Shown here in pieces: positions 29,165 through 38,546 of a stretch of 64,000 nt of DNA. The notes below the pieces were generated by a model, which did not search any database, was not told the origin of the DNA, and saw only the letters and a list, made by a program, of their open reading frames with translations. How positions within the stretch are numbered: the stretch's first letter is position 1; each line of letters starts with the position of its first letter. A program made the position numbers and the translations under genes. The DNA is from Methylophaga sp. (GTDB lineage Bacteria; Pseudomonadota; Gammaproteobacteria; Nitrosococcales; Methylophagaceae), in NCBI GenBank assembly GCA_002696735.1, contig NZSL01000017.1:40761-104760 (forward strand), given 5' to 3'.

Positions 29165-30681
29165 AAAGTTACCCTTGTTGCTGAGTGACGTTTGTGTATG
29201 GCCTGCATCGCTATCTCGTTATCATTAAAAGGTGTTTTTACGCCAGCGACTTCCTGAAATTGTTCATGGCCTTTTCCGGCTATAAGGACCATGTCATCAA
29301 GAGCAGAATCGATAATGGCGTATTCGATCGCTAGCTTTCTATCAGCTTCAATATGAATATCTGCTTGTTTGTGGCAACCAGCCAGGATCTGCTCGATGAT
29401 TTTCATACTTTCCTCACCACGCGGGTTGTCATCAGTAACGACCAGTTTGTCGGCTAACTCACTGACGATTTTCCCCATCAAAGGCCGTTTGCCTTTGTCG
29501 CGTTCACCGCCACAACCAAATACACACCAGAGTTTCGAACGACTATCCATATGTTGACGCATACCCAGCAGAGCTTTTTCCAATGCATCTGGAGTATGGG
29601 CAAAATCAATCACAACTGATGGTTGCAGACTGCTCGCCAACAGTTGCATGCGTCCATTTACACTGGTTAATTGATTTAATCCGTCGGCAATTTCATCCGT
29701 TGACCAACCAACTAACGCAAGTACACCGGCGGTTGCCAATAGATTTTCGACATTGAATCTGCCGAGTAAACGGGTTTGAATGGCCACTGTTTGCTGCGCA
29801 TTATGTAAATTGAATTGCAAGCCATTAGTTGTCGCCTGAATATCACTGGCAAACACATTTGCTTTGGAATTACTGCAGCTATACTCCACACTGTTAATCT
29901 GATTTTTTTTAAGTAAAGACAATATCTGCTGACCAAAGTCATCGTCAGCATTGACTACTGCAGCCTCTAGCGATGCAAAATCAAATAAACGTTGTTTTGC
30001 CGCCGCGTACTCCAACATACTCTGGTGATAATCAAGATGATCCCGACTTAAATTGGTCAATACGGCATAGTTAATATCAACAAAATTCAGCCGTCCCTGT
30101 TCCAAAGCATGTGAAGATGCTTCCAGAGCGACGTACTGGATTCCGTTGTCACGCATTTCTGCAAGCATTGCTTGTAAACGCACGGGGTCCGGCGTTGTCA
30201 TGCCGTGATCTTTTATCTCAGTTATTCTTCCACTGCCCAATGTTCCTATAACACCACAAGGTTGACCGGCGTTTTCCAGTGCCTGAGCGATAAACTGGGT
30301 GACAGAAGTTTTACCATTGGTACCGGTGACCGCTATGACCGTCATTGTTGCCGAAGGATATTGATAGAATGCCGCAGCCAGGCGAGCGGTTTGCTCCTTC
30401 AAATCATTAACAGCAACCATTTCAATTTGCCGCTGTTGGAGATGTTTTCTCAGCTCCGGTTCCAAAGGTGCTTCTGCTGAATAGCAAACAGCTGCAATTT
30501 CGGCTGTAGCTGCCTGCTTGATATGTTGGTCTCGGATTTCCAGATCTGTAGCTAAGGCAAAAAACAAATCTCCTGATTTGAGCCGACGGCTATCCAGACT
30601 CAGACCGCTAACCACTGTTGTCGACACCGTGTCACTATCAACCAGTTGCATTAAATCAATAAGACGCATTTGATAGTTCAT
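29161..30681 (-). CDS. murE: UDP-MurNAc-L-Ala-D-Glu--diaminopimelate ligase MurE
   Basis: MurE adds the third stem residue. It has 506 residues. The ATP loop is VTGTNGKTSVTQFIAQAL near 120, and substrate contacts are in TTPDPVRLQAML and EASSHALEQGR. The DDNPRGEE motif near residue 420 (TDDNPRGEES) is the signature for meso-diaminopimelate rather than lysine as substrate. The start at 30681 overlaps the ftsI stop; an in-frame ATG at codon 5 is also possible. Confidence 0.96.
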   Translation of the reverse strand: MNYQMRLIDLMQLVDSDTVSTTVVSGLSLDSRRLKSGDLFFALATDLEIRDQHIKQAATAEIAAVCYSAEAPLEPELRKHLQQRQIEMVAVNDLKEQTARLAAAFYQYPSATMTVIAVTGTNGKTSVTQFIAQALENAGQPCGVIGTLGSGRITEIKDHGMTTPDPVRLQAMLAEMRDNGIQYVALEASSHALEQGRLNFVDINYAVLTNLSRDHLDYHQSMLEYAAAKQRLFDFASLEAAVVNADDDFGQQILSLLKKNQINSVEYSCSNSKANVFASDIQATTNGLQFNLHNAQQTVAIQTRLLGRFNVENLLATAGVLALVGWSTDEIADGLNQLTSVNGRMQLLASSLQPSVVIDFAHTPDALEKALLGMRQHMDSRSKLWCVFGCGGERDKGKRPLMGKIVSELADKLVVTDDNPRGEESMKIIEQILAGCHKQADIHIEADRKLAIEYAIIDSALDDMVLIAGKGHEQFQEVAGVKTPFNDNEIAMQAIHKRHSATRVTL

Positions 30682-32387
30682 TGATGCGCCACCTGTAATT
30701 GCGTTTGGGGAAGTGCATCAGGCGCAATATTCAGTAAACGCATGGCACCCACCATAACATCAGCAAATACTGGTGCGGCTACTGCACCACCGTAATACTC
30801 TTCGCCTGTTGGTTCATCAATCACCACCACCATTGCCAAGCGGGGATTTTTGGCCGGTATCAAACCAGCAAACAGCGATTGATACTCACTCTCGGTATAC
30901 CCTCCCGCCATAGCTTTTTTAACCGTGCCGGTTTTTGCGGCTACACTGTAATTTGGTACCGCCGCCCGTTGGGCAGTCCCACCTGGAAGCACAACCAATT
31001 CCATCAAACCGCGTACGGTTTCCATTAAATCTTTGGAAAAAACTCGACGTCCCTTGGGTGTTTTATCCTGTTTGATAAACGTGACATTGCGCATAATGCC
31101 GCCATTACCAATGATGGTATAAGCTCTGGCGAGTTGTAACGTATTTGTTGCCAATCCATAACCGTAAGCCAGCGTGGCCCGATCCAAGGTTCGCCATGTC
31201 CGCGGATCAGGTAAAGTTCCCATGGCTTCCCCCGGGAAATAGGCGCCACTTTCAGCGCCCATGCCAAAACTGGCAAAATCCTGCCACAATTCCATTGGTT
31301 CAAGTTCCAACGCAATTTTGCTGGCCGCAACATTACTCGACTTTTGAATTGATGTGGCCAAATTAATGATGCCGTAATCGCGGAAATCACGGATAGTATG
31401 CCCACTGACCCGCATCGTACCCGGATGTGTATTGATCATCGTGTTGAGATCAAATTTGCCTGATTTCAAACCACTGGCAACGGTAAAAGGTTTTACTGTT
31501 GAACCTGGTTCAAACAGATCGGTCACAGCACGATTACGTAAGTCAGCCGACTGCACACCATAACGATTATTTGGATTAAAAGCTGGTTGATTAACCATCG
31601 CTAAGACTTCACCAGTCTGAACATCCAGAATCACCGCAGAGCCTGATTTCGCGCCATGCTTATCAACCGCGTTTTTAAGCGCGTTATAACTCAGATACTG
31701 CAAACGCAAATCGATACTTAACTGGATGTTTTCACCAGCTTTTGCCGGGCGAATAGGATCGCCACCACCAACAAAATTACCTTTACTGTCTCGCACCATG
31801 CGACGCAGTCCAGGTACACCGGTCAGTAATGGCTCGTAGGTAAGTTCCAGTCCTTCCTGACCAACATCATCAATATTGGTAAAGCCCACCACATGGGCTG
31901 TTACTTCACCTGTTGGATAATAGCGTTTGTATTCGCGTTGCAACGCAACGCCACCAATTTTTAATTGTTTTACCTGATCCGAGATTTCCGGCTTGACCCG
32001 ACGTTTTAAATAAAGAAATTCACGTTCAGGGTTCTGATAAATCCGTTGACGAATATTATTGGCATCAATGCCCAGAATAGAAGCTAATTTGGTCAGCTTT
32101 GGATCTTCTGCATCTGTTACCTGAGGGTTTAACCAAACAGAATGGACTGGGGTACTTATCGCCAAAGGTTCGCCATGACGATCCAGAATCATTCCCCGAT
32201 GGGCCACAATTGGAACATTACGCAGATGCCGGGCATCGCCTTGGTTACGCAGAAAATCAGGGTTTAACACCTGAATATCCACCAGTCGCCATAACAGACC
32301 CAGACCAATCAGGATAAAGGACAGTCTGACCAGATTCAGCCGCCAGCTGCCGGTTTGCTGATATCCGTTTTGCTTGCGCCGACTCAT
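30678..32387 (-). CDS. ftsI: Septal transpeptidase FtsI (PBP3)
   Basis: FtsI is the class B penicillin-binding protein that cross-links septal peptidoglycan. It has 569 residues: a short basic N-terminus, one membrane helix (about 20-38), the non-catalytic pedestal domain, and the transpeptidase domain. Catalytic motifs are EPGSTVKPF (SxxK, near residue 300), SSN in QKSSNVAASK, and KTGTVKKA near 495. It sits between ftsL and murE with overlapping codons. Confidence 0.97.
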   Translation of the reverse strand: MSRRKQNGYQQTGSWRLNLVRLSFILIGLGLLWRLVDIQVLNPDFLRNQGDARHLRNVPIVAHRGMILDRHGEPLAISTPVHSVWLNPQVTDAEDPKLTKLASILGIDANNIRQRIYQNPEREFLYLKRRVKPEISDQVKQLKIGGVALQREYKRYYPTGEVTAHVVGFTNIDDVGQEGLELTYEPLLTGVPGLRRMVRDSKGNFVGGGDPIRPAKAGENIQLSIDLRLQYLSYNALKNAVDKHGAKSGSAVILDVQTGEVLAMVNQPAFNPNNRYGVQSADLRNRAVTDLFEPGSTVKPFTVASGLKSGKFDLNTMINTHPGTMRVSGHTIRDFRDYGIINLATSIQKSSNVAASKIALELEPMELWQDFASFGMGAESGAYFPGEAMGTLPDPRTWRTLDRATLAYGYGLATNTLQLARAYTIIGNGGIMRNVTFIKQDKTPKGRRVFSKDLMETVRGLMELVVLPGGTAQRAAVPNYSVAAKTGTVKKAMAGGYTESEYQSLFAGLIPAKNPRLAMVVVIDEPTGEEYYGGAVAAPVFADVMVGAMRLLNIAPDALPQTQLQVAHQ

Positions 32388-32677
32388 GGTTTGACCACCA
32401 CGGTTTGTTCATTACTGGGTACCTGCATATTCAGGCGGGTACGGGACTGCTGTTCAACTCTGGCTGGACTGGCCCATGTGCTCTGTTCCAGTAACAATTT
32501 GCCCCACTCTTCATTCAATTGATCACGTCTGTTTTCCAATTGCTGCAACGCGACAAATTCGCTACGACCCGCATGCTTGGTATAGATCACTGCAACTGAT
32601 GAGACCAGCACCAATAAAGTCATGACTAGCACAGGCAAATCAATACGGATATGTTCGAAAAACGTAGGCCAGATCAT
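32384..32677 (-). CDS. ftsL: Cell division protein FtsL
   Basis: FtsL is a 97-residue bitopic inner-membrane protein that forms a coiled coil with FtsB and binds FtsQ. One membrane helix is visible ([19 protein letters not shown]) after a short cytoplasmic stretch, followed by a heptad-like region ([21 protein letters not shown]) and a short tail. Sequence conservation in the family is low, so the call relies also on its place between rsmH and ftsI. Confidence 0.92.
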   Translation of the reverse strand: MIWPTFFEHIRIDLPVLVMTLLVLVSSVAVIYTKHAGRSEFVALQQLENRRDQLNEEWGKLLLEQSTWASPARVEQQSRTRLNMQVPSNEQTVVVKP

Positions 32678-33612
32678 GCAAGTTTCTCCGCCACACGTAA
32701 GACCGCACTGCGAGAGCGAACATTCACCGATAACTCAGCTTCATCCGCTTTGATGGCCTTGCCGATAATTCTAAGACGAGGATTTAATTGGTCTGCTGTC
32801 ACCGGAAAATGCGCGGGCAAATCATCACCTTTCGCCTGGTCGCGGAAAAAACGTTTGACGATGCGATCTTCCAGCGAATGAAAACTGATAACGACCAATC
32901 TACCGCCCACAGCCAGGATCTCTAAAGCCTGTTCCAGTGCACTGGTTAATTCTTCCAGTTCACTATTGATGAAAATACGAATGGCCTGGAAAGTACGCGT
33001 CGCCGGATGTTTGAATTTATCGCGGGTTGGACTCGCTTTATCCACCAAATCAGCCAACTGTTTTGTTGTGGTGATAGGGGTATGTTCACGTGTTTCCACA
33101 ATGGCGGAAGCAATACGTTTACCGTAACGTTCTTCACCCAGCGTTTTAATCACAGTAGCAATTTCGCTCATTTCAGCACTGGCAAGCCATTCGGCCGCAC
33201 TCATGCCGGATGTCGGATCCATCCGCATATCCAATGGGCCATCATGTTGAAAACTGAATCCACGTTCAGCCTCATCAAGTTGTGGTGAAGACACACCGAT
33301 ATCCATCAAAATACCGTTTACCTTCCCTTGCCAGAGCCGGGAATGGATAACCGTTGAAAGTTCAGAGAAAGCACAATGTTCAATCGCAAAGCGCGTATCC
33401 ATTTTCGCCAATGCCTGACCTGCTTCCACTGCAGTTGGATCACGATCCAATCCTAATAAACGACCGTTTGCTGAAAGTTGTTGGAGAATGGCACGAGAGT
33501 GACCACCACGACCAAAAGTCGCATCCACATAGATACCGTCAGGCTGAATAAACAGTCCCTCGACGGTCTCTTTCAAAAGGACCGGTTGATGTGTTGGGAG
33601 TTGGTTTGTCAT
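32674..33612 (-). CDS. rsmH: 16S rRNA (cytosine1402-N4)-methyltransferase RsmH
   Basis: RsmH (MraW) methylates N4 of C1402 in 16S rRNA; RsmI, also in this window, methylates the ribose of the same residue. It has 312 residues. The SAM-binding start is [16 protein letters not shown], then [32 protein letters not shown] and [17 protein letters not shown]. It follows mraZ by 9 bases. Confidence 0.97.
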   Translation of the reverse strand: MTNQLPTHQPVLLKETVEGLFIQPDGIYVDATFGRGGHSRAILQQLSANGRLLGLDRDPTAVEAGQALAKMDTRFAIEHCAFSELSTVIHSRLWQGKVNGILMDIGVSSPQLDEAERGFSFQHDGPLDMRMDPTSGMSAAEWLASAEMSEIATVIKTLGEERYGKRIASAIVETREHTPITTTKQLADLVDKASPTRDKFKHPATRTFQAIRIFINSELEELTSALEQALEILAVGGRLVVISFHSLEDRIVKRFFRDQAKGDDLPAHFPVTADQLNPRLRIIGKAIKADEAELSVNVRSRSAVLRVAEKLA

Positions 33613-33621
33613 GACTCCGCC

Positions 33622-34074
33622 CTATATCGACAGCGTTTCGAGTTCGGCTGGCAGTATTGCGTCAAAGTCTTCCTGAAGACATGCGTCCATCAATGTATTC
33701 CAGCTTTGTTCATCCCACAGCTCAAACTTGTTTCCCTGACCAATCATCACGATATTTTTATCTAAACCTGCGAATTCACGTAGTTTTGCCGGCAACAAGA
33801 TGCGACCGTTGCTATCCATTTCACACTCGGTGGCATAGCCGAGCAGCATGCGTTTGAGGCGACGAACCTGAGGATTCAAACTTGGTAGCGCAGATAGTTT
33901 TTGTTCAACCGTTTCCCATTCTGGCAGTGGATAAACCTGTAGACAGTGGTCTGAGTGATCGATGGTGATCACCAAACGGCCCTCGCAGCAGACATCAAGA
34001 TGCTTACGGAACTTGGCTGGAATGGCCATCCGTCCTTTTGCATCCAGATTGAAAGTTGCTACGCCTCGAAACAC
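33622..34074 (-). CDS. mraZ: Transcriptional regulator MraZ
   Basis: MraZ is the AbrB-fold repressor that controls the division and cell-wall operon it heads. It has 150 residues with two copies of the fold, each carrying the DxxGR signature: NLDAKGRMAIPAKFR near the start and EMDSNGRILLPAKLREF in the second half. It starts with GTG at 34074. A strong promoter and a set of 10-bp-spaced boxes lie directly upstream, which fits autoregulation as shown for E. coli. Confidence 0.96.
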   Translation of the reverse strand: MFRGVATFNLDAKGRMAIPAKFRKHLDVCCEGRLVITIDHSDHCLQVYPLPEWETVEQKLSALPSLNPQVRRLKRMLLGYATECEMDSNGRILLPAKLREFAGLDKNIVMIGQGNKFELWDEQSWNTLMDACLQEDFDAILPAELETLSI

Positions 34075-34095
34075 TGTTAGTCCTCAAATTGAAGG

Positions 34096-34121
34096 ATCCA
34101 CAAAGATCCACTTTTCCCCAC
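34096..34121 (-). promoter_or_regulatory. MraZ boxes (three 10-bp-spaced repeats)
   Basis: Reading the minus strand, GTGGGG, GTGGAT and GTGGAT occur at exact 10-base steps (plus-strand 34116-34121, 34106-34111, 34096-34101). MraZ is known to bind TGGGN repeats separated by 5 bases, so this is the expected operator. It lies directly downstream of the -10 box, where binding would block transcription start. Confidence 0.8.
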
Positions 34122-34129
34122 TTTCCGAC

Positions 34130-34158
34130 ACTATAGGAGTGCAACATAACGAAGTCAA
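34130..34158 (-). promoter_or_regulatory. Sigma-70 promoter of the mraZ / division operon
   Basis: Minus-strand TTGACT (plus 34153-34158) and TATAGT (plus 34130-34135) are separated by exactly 17 bases. Transcription would begin near 34123, in the first MraZ box, with a leader of about 50 bases before the GTG start. Confidence 0.8.
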
Positions 34159-34213
34159 GCATCAAAATTAAGAAAATCCTCTTTTTACGACAAGGACTTA
34201 GCGCAATTTCATG

Positions 34214-34234
34214 AAAGTGGGGAGAAAGTGGATC
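34214..34234 (+). repeat. Inverted second copy of the mraZ operator sequence
   Basis: AAAGTGGGGAGAAAGTGGAT is found on the plus strand. It repeats the minus-strand operator core AAAGTGGGGAAAAGTGGATC (plus 34105-34124) with one extra G, so the pair forms an inverted repeat with about 90 bases between arms. The extra base makes the box spacing 11 rather than 10. Confidence 0.65.
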
Positions 34235-34356
34235 AAGGTGAAAACGAGGACTTATTTCTTATCAAAAAACTGGCATCGGAAGTTAAAGTAGATTCTAGAA
34301 TAAAGGCAGAATTTGACTCGCAGAAAAAATATTTTCAGATGGGTGAAACAGAAAAA

Positions 34357-34710
<354 letters not shown>

Positions 34711-34715
34711 GCACT

Positions 34716-34721
34716 ATTTTA
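34716..34721 (-). promoter_or_regulatory. -10 box of rnpB
   Basis: Minus-strand TAAAAT lies 5 bases before the P1 strand of rnpB, the distance expected for a start at the mature 5' end. The -35 region would fall inside the end of rsmI, where no strong match is seen. Confidence 0.5.
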
Positions 34722-34732
34722 CCGGAGCAGCA

Positions 34733-35578
34733 TTATTTTTGCTGAAGTTTCAACGCCATTTCATAGGCTTTGTTTTTCTTGATACCGAGAATGGAGGCTG
34801 TAATGGCAGCAGCCTGTTTTAAAGACACCTCATCTAGCAGGATTTGTAACACTCTGACCTCTTCCGCCTCATCGCTATCGACAACTGCCGCCTGCCCCTC
34901 AACCAGCAACACAATCTCGCCTTTTTGGTGATTAGCATCATTGATAACAACGTCCACTAACTCTGCCAAAGGCAAGGTGACAATGGTTTCAAACATTTTG
35001 GTCAGCTCACGTGCCAGACAGGCTTTTCGATCGCCACCAAAGACTGTCAACATATCCTGCAAACTGGCTACCATGCGTTTAGGGCTTTCATAAAAAATCA
35101 GCGTACGGGGCTCATTTGCCAGACTTTTTAGGGCCTGGAGGCGTGCGGTCGATTTTGGTGGTAAAAAGCCTTCAAAGGCAAAGCGTTCTGCAGATAATCC
35201 TGAAGCGGATAACGCAGCGATAACGGCACACGCGCCCGGAATAGGAATTACTTTAATTCCCTGTTCACGCGCCATATTGACCAATCTATAACCAGGATCA
35301 CTGATTAAGGGTGTGCCGGCATCCGAAATCAGAGCAATTGATTCACCTGCGGCAATGCGTGATAACAATAATTCACTGCGTTGCTGTTCATTGTGTTCAT
35401 GCAATGAAATAGTGGAGGTTTCAATTCCATGATGCTGCAACAGATATTTGCTATGGCGGGTATCTTCAGCGGCAATCACATCTACTGAGGACAGAACTTC
35501 AATAGCGCGCGCTGAAATATCCGCCAGATTTCCAATTGGGGTGGCAACGATATAAAGTGCGGCTGTTGTATCTTTCAC
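34733..35578 (-). CDS. rsmI: 16S rRNA (cytidine1402-2'-O)-methyltransferase RsmI
   Basis: RsmI methylates the 2'-OH of C1402 in 16S rRNA, next to the base methylation by RsmH. It has 281 residues with the SPOUT-unrelated tetrapyrrole-methylase fold: YIVATPIGNLADIS at the start, AAEDTRHSKYLL, ALISDAGTPLISDPGY, and IFYESPKRM. It is divergent from lpoA, separated by 92 bases, as rsmI and lpoA are in E. coli. Confidence 0.96.
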   Translation of the reverse strand: MKDTTAALYIVATPIGNLADISARAIEVLSSVDVIAAEDTRHSKYLLQHHGIETSTISLHEHNEQQRSELLLSRIAAGESIALISDAGTPLISDPGYRLVNMAREQGIKVIPIPGACAVIAALSASGLSAERFAFEGFLPPKSTARLQALKSLANEPRTLIFYESPKRMVASLQDMLTVFGGDRKACLARELTKMFETIVTLPLAELVDVVINDANHQKGEIVLLVEGQAAVVDSDEAEEVRVLQILLDEVSLKQAAAITASILGIKKNKAYEMALKLQQK

Positions 35579-35670
35579 GGTAACTATCCTGAAAAAAAAT
35601 ATTGATTCTGGTCGTAATATACGCGAACAGGTAAGATGATGCCTTCTCCGAACTAAATTTGATGTAGCTT

Positions 35671-37530
35671 ATGACGCAACGATTTTCCGCCCTGTTTATG
35701 TTGTTGGTATTACTGGCTTTAACCGCCTGCCAACCGATATCAATGGATACCAAACCATCAGCCCCAGAGATGACGTCGTTAATTTCTGAAGCAGAAAAAC
35801 AGGGGGATTATGCGGTTGCTGCAGAAGATTATCTTGCCCAAGCAGCGGAATCTGAAGGTGCACTCAAATCGGCATTTCAATATCGCGCGGCAATGATGCA
35901 GTATGAGTTAGGTGAACTGGCTGAAGCAGATGCACTGCTCGCTGAAACCAACCTCGAACAACTTTCCTCACGTGAACAACTCACAGCCAATATGCTGCGC
36001 GCAGATATCGCCTTATTGAATCTGGATGGTCAGCAAGCACTAACCCATTTGGACAAGATTGATTTTGACAGTGCCAATGAAGCACAACAAAAACGCATTC
36101 TGGAACTGAGAATCACCGCTTACGATTTGACTGAAAACATGCTGGAAAAGGCTCTGGCTCATATCAAGTTAGATCCAATGCTGCCTGAGAGCGAACGGGA
36201 AAATAACCATCTCGCGTTGTGGCAGACATTACTGAAAATGACTCCACAGGCATTGGATTTATACAATCCTGGCCAACCACCCGCTGAAGATAGTGGTTGG
36301 TTTGCTCTGGCGTATGCCTTTAAGGCTTATGAAAATAATCCCGAAGCCATGGAAGTTGCGATTGAAGACTGGCAATACAGTTATCCAAATCACCCGGCTG
36401 ATATTGAACAATTAAAAAAATCTATCAAAACGCCTCTTCGCCTTCCTCAACAACTGGATTTGATTGGTATCCTGTTACCTGATTCCGGCCCGGCGGCAAA
36501 CGCTGCTCAAGCTATTCGTCAGGGCATCATTGCTGCCCATTTCAACGCTCGTTCCAATGTACGTTTGCAATTTTACGATGTTCAAACCGGTAACAATGCT
36601 AATTCCAATAACGTGATATCACAATACGATAAAGCCGTTACTGATGGTGCAAATATCGTTATTGGGCCGCTGGATAAAACCTCCGTTGAGTTGCTTGCGG
36701 CACATGACACATTAACGATTCCTGTGCTGGCTCTTAACCGAATCAATGAAGATATTGAGCAGAATAATTTTTTCCAGTTTGCTCTGGCGCCTGAAGATGA
36801 TGCACGAAACCAGGCGGAATATGCCAATAAAATGGGATATAAACGGGCAATTGTCTTAAGTCCCCGCAGTGATTGGGGGGACAGGGTTGCTGAAGCATTT
36901 ACCAATGAATGGCGCGATTCAGGCGGGCAACTTGTCACTCGTGCTAAATATGATGAAGCAGAAAATGACTATTCTCATATTCTGACACCAATATTGGGAG
37001 TAGACAGCAGTGTTCAGCGTTACCAAAACCTGCGTCGCACACTGGGGAAATCCCTGGAATTCGAACCAAGAAGACGTCAGGATGTAGATTTTCTGTTTAT
37101 GGTGGGCAGGCCTTTAAAAGCACGCCAGCTATTAACCCAGTTACGTTTTCACCGCTCAGGTAAATTGCCAATTCTCGCTACATCCCATGCCTATGGTGGT
37201 GAGGCTAATGCACAACAGGATATTGATCTGAATGGGTTAATTTTTACCGATATTCCCTGGATGTTTACCGAGCAATCACAACAGGATCCTGCCTATACTG
37301 CTGTGCGTCGACAGGCCTCTGGTGATGTCGGCAGCTTTATCCGTTTAGCAGCATTGGGGGTTGATGCCTATCGCATGATTCCTTTCCTGACAGCGATGAG
37401 TGGTTCAGAAGATGAAAAATATAATGGAGCCACAGGGATACTGACTATTAATGAACAGGGTCAGATTGAACGTACTATGTCCTTTGCCACCATACGTAAT
37501 GGATTGATTGAACCATTAAACATTGAATAA
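35671..37530 (+). CDS. lpoA: Outer-membrane lipoprotein LpoA, activator of PBP1A
   Basis: LpoA reaches from the outer membrane through the wall to stimulate PBP1A. It has 619 residues (E. coli 678): a lipoprotein signal ending in LTAC with the lipid-bearing Cys at about residue 20, an N-terminal helical TPR-like domain (about 30-250), and a C-terminal domain related to periplasmic binding proteins (from IGILLPDSGPAANAAQAIRQG, with VIGPLDKTSVELLA and LFMVGRPLKARQLLTQLRFH). It begins the lpoA-yraN-dolP run. Confidence 0.93.
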   Translation: MTQRFSALFMLLVLLALTACQPISMDTKPSAPEMTSLISEAEKQGDYAVAAEDYLAQAAESEGALKSAFQYRAAMMQYELGELAEADALLAETNLEQLSSREQLTANMLRADIALLNLDGQQALTHLDKIDFDSANEAQQKRILELRITAYDLTENMLEKALAHIKLDPMLPESERENNHLALWQTLLKMTPQALDLYNPGQPPAEDSGWFALAYAFKAYENNPEAMEVAIEDWQYSYPNHPADIEQLKKSIKTPLRLPQQLDLIGILLPDSGPAANAAQAIRQGIIAAHFNARSNVRLQFYDVQTGNNANSNNVISQYDKAVTDGANIVIGPLDKTSVELLAAHDTLTIPVLALNRINEDIEQNNFFQFALAPEDDARNQAEYANKMGYKRAIVLSPRSDWGDRVAEAFTNEWRDSGGQLVTRAKYDEAENDYSHILTPILGVDSSVQRYQNLRRTLGKSLEFEPRRRQDVDFLFMVGRPLKARQLLTQLRFHRSGKLPILATSHAYGGEANAQQDIDLNGLIFTDIPWMFTEQSQQDPAYTAVRRQASGDVGSFIRLAALGVDAYRMIPFLTAMSGSEDEKYNGATGILTINEQGQIERTMSFATIRNGLIEPLNIE

Positions 37531-37535
37531 AGCCT

Positions 37536-37892
37536 ATGGCAGAACATCTCCAGTCTGGTAAGCAGGCAGAACAATTAGCCTGTAACTACCTGGAAAAGCA
37601 GGGTTTAAAGCTTGTGCAGCGAAATTTTTATTGTCGTCGGGGTGAGATTGATTTGATCATGCAGGATGGACAAACCTTAGTCTTTATTGAGGTGCGTTAT
37701 CGTCGTAATGGTTATCATGGAAGCGCTCTGGAAAGTATTACAAGCCGTAAACAATCACGTATCATCACCACAGCCCAACATTATCTGATGCAATCGGGAT
37801 GGGCACACAACTGTCGATTTGATGCCATCGCCATCACCGCAAATCAACCCGATCAAATATTATGGATTCGCGATGCTTTTCAACTAAACTAA
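37536..37892 (+). CDS. yraN: YraN/UPF0102 family protein
   Basis: This 118-residue protein has a restriction-endonuclease-like fold, with the core pattern RRGEIDLIMQDGQTLVFIEVRYR matching the family's E-D-ExK-type site (here Arg in place of the final Lys of the classical motif, as in many members). The function is not known; a nuclease role is suggested by fold only. It starts 5 bases after lpoA and is followed by dolP, with diaA of the E. coli order missing. Confidence 0.93.
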   Translation: MAEHLQSGKQAEQLACNYLEKQGLKLVQRNFYCRRGEIDLIMQDGQTLVFIEVRYRRNGYHGSALESITSRKQSRIITTAQHYLMQSGWAHNCRFDAIAITANQPDQILWIRDAFQLN

Positions 37893-37930
37893 CAGCATTT
37901 TTCAGCACCCACCCAACGAGGAAAATATTC

Positions 37931-38503
37931 ATGTACCAATTCAGACTGGTTTTCTTACTGATACCCATTTTATTGTTGCAAGCCTGTGCAGCAGCAGTTG
38001 TGGGCGGTGCAGCTACCACGGCTGCGGTTGCCTATGACCGTCGGACAGCAGGCGCCATCCTTGACGACCAAAGCATCGAAATCAAAGCCAAATATGCCAT
38101 TTTCCAGGATAAAGATCTCTATAACCAGAGCAATATTAATGTGACCAGTTATAACGGCTTCGTATTGCTCTCCGGCGAAACACCTACTGAATCACTTAAA
38201 CAAAAAGCTACTACTTTGGTTAAAGATATTCCTAAAGTACGCAAAGTCTACAATGAGCTGGCGATTTCAGGCCCTAGCGCTTTAACTTCCCGTAGCAGCG
38301 ACAGCTGGATCACCACCAAGTTAAAAACAAAAATGACCCAGGACGAAAATGTTGACCCTTTTTATGTGAAAGTAGTGACAGAAAGAGGCATCGTTTATCT
38401 TATGGGTAAACTCACCAAGGCTGAGGCAGATCAGGCTGTAGCCGTTGCTCGCTCTACCAAGGGTGTATTACGCGTAGTAAAAATATTCGAATATATAGAT
38501 TGA
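37931..38503 (+). CDS. dolP: BON-domain outer-membrane lipoprotein (DolP/YraP type)
   Basis: DolP is a lipoprotein with two BON domains that binds anionic phospholipid and helps outer-membrane integrity. From the ATG at 37931 (GAGGA nine bases before) it has 190 residues, like E. coli's 191. The lipobox LLQAC sets the lipid-bearing Cys19, followed by small residues (AAAVVGGAATTAAVAYDRR). BON domain 1 is about 45-115 (NINVTSYNGFVLLSGETPT) and BON 2 about 120-190 (VKVVTERGIVYLMGKLT). Gene order with lpoA and yraN supports the name. Confidence 0.9.
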   Translation: MYQFRLVFLLIPILLLQACAAAVVGGAATTAAVAYDRRTAGAILDDQSIEIKAKYAIFQDKDLYNQSNINVTSYNGFVLLSGETPTESLKQKATTLVKDIPKVRKVYNELAISGPSALTSRSSDSWITTKLKTKMTQDENVDPFYVKVVTERGIVYLMGKLTKAEADQAVAVARSTKGVLRVVKIFEYID

Positions 38504-38520
38504 TTAATCTGTGTCATCAA

Positions 38521-38546
38521 AGCCCCTCTCCGAGGGGCTTTTTTTT
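38521..38546 (+). terminator. Intrinsic terminator of the lpoA-yraN-dolP operon
   Basis: AGCCCCTC-TCC-GAGGGGCT forms an exact 8-bp GC-rich stem followed by seven T residues, 18 bases after the dolP stop. It also reaches to the 3' end of the convergent hemJ gene. Confidence 0.95.
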
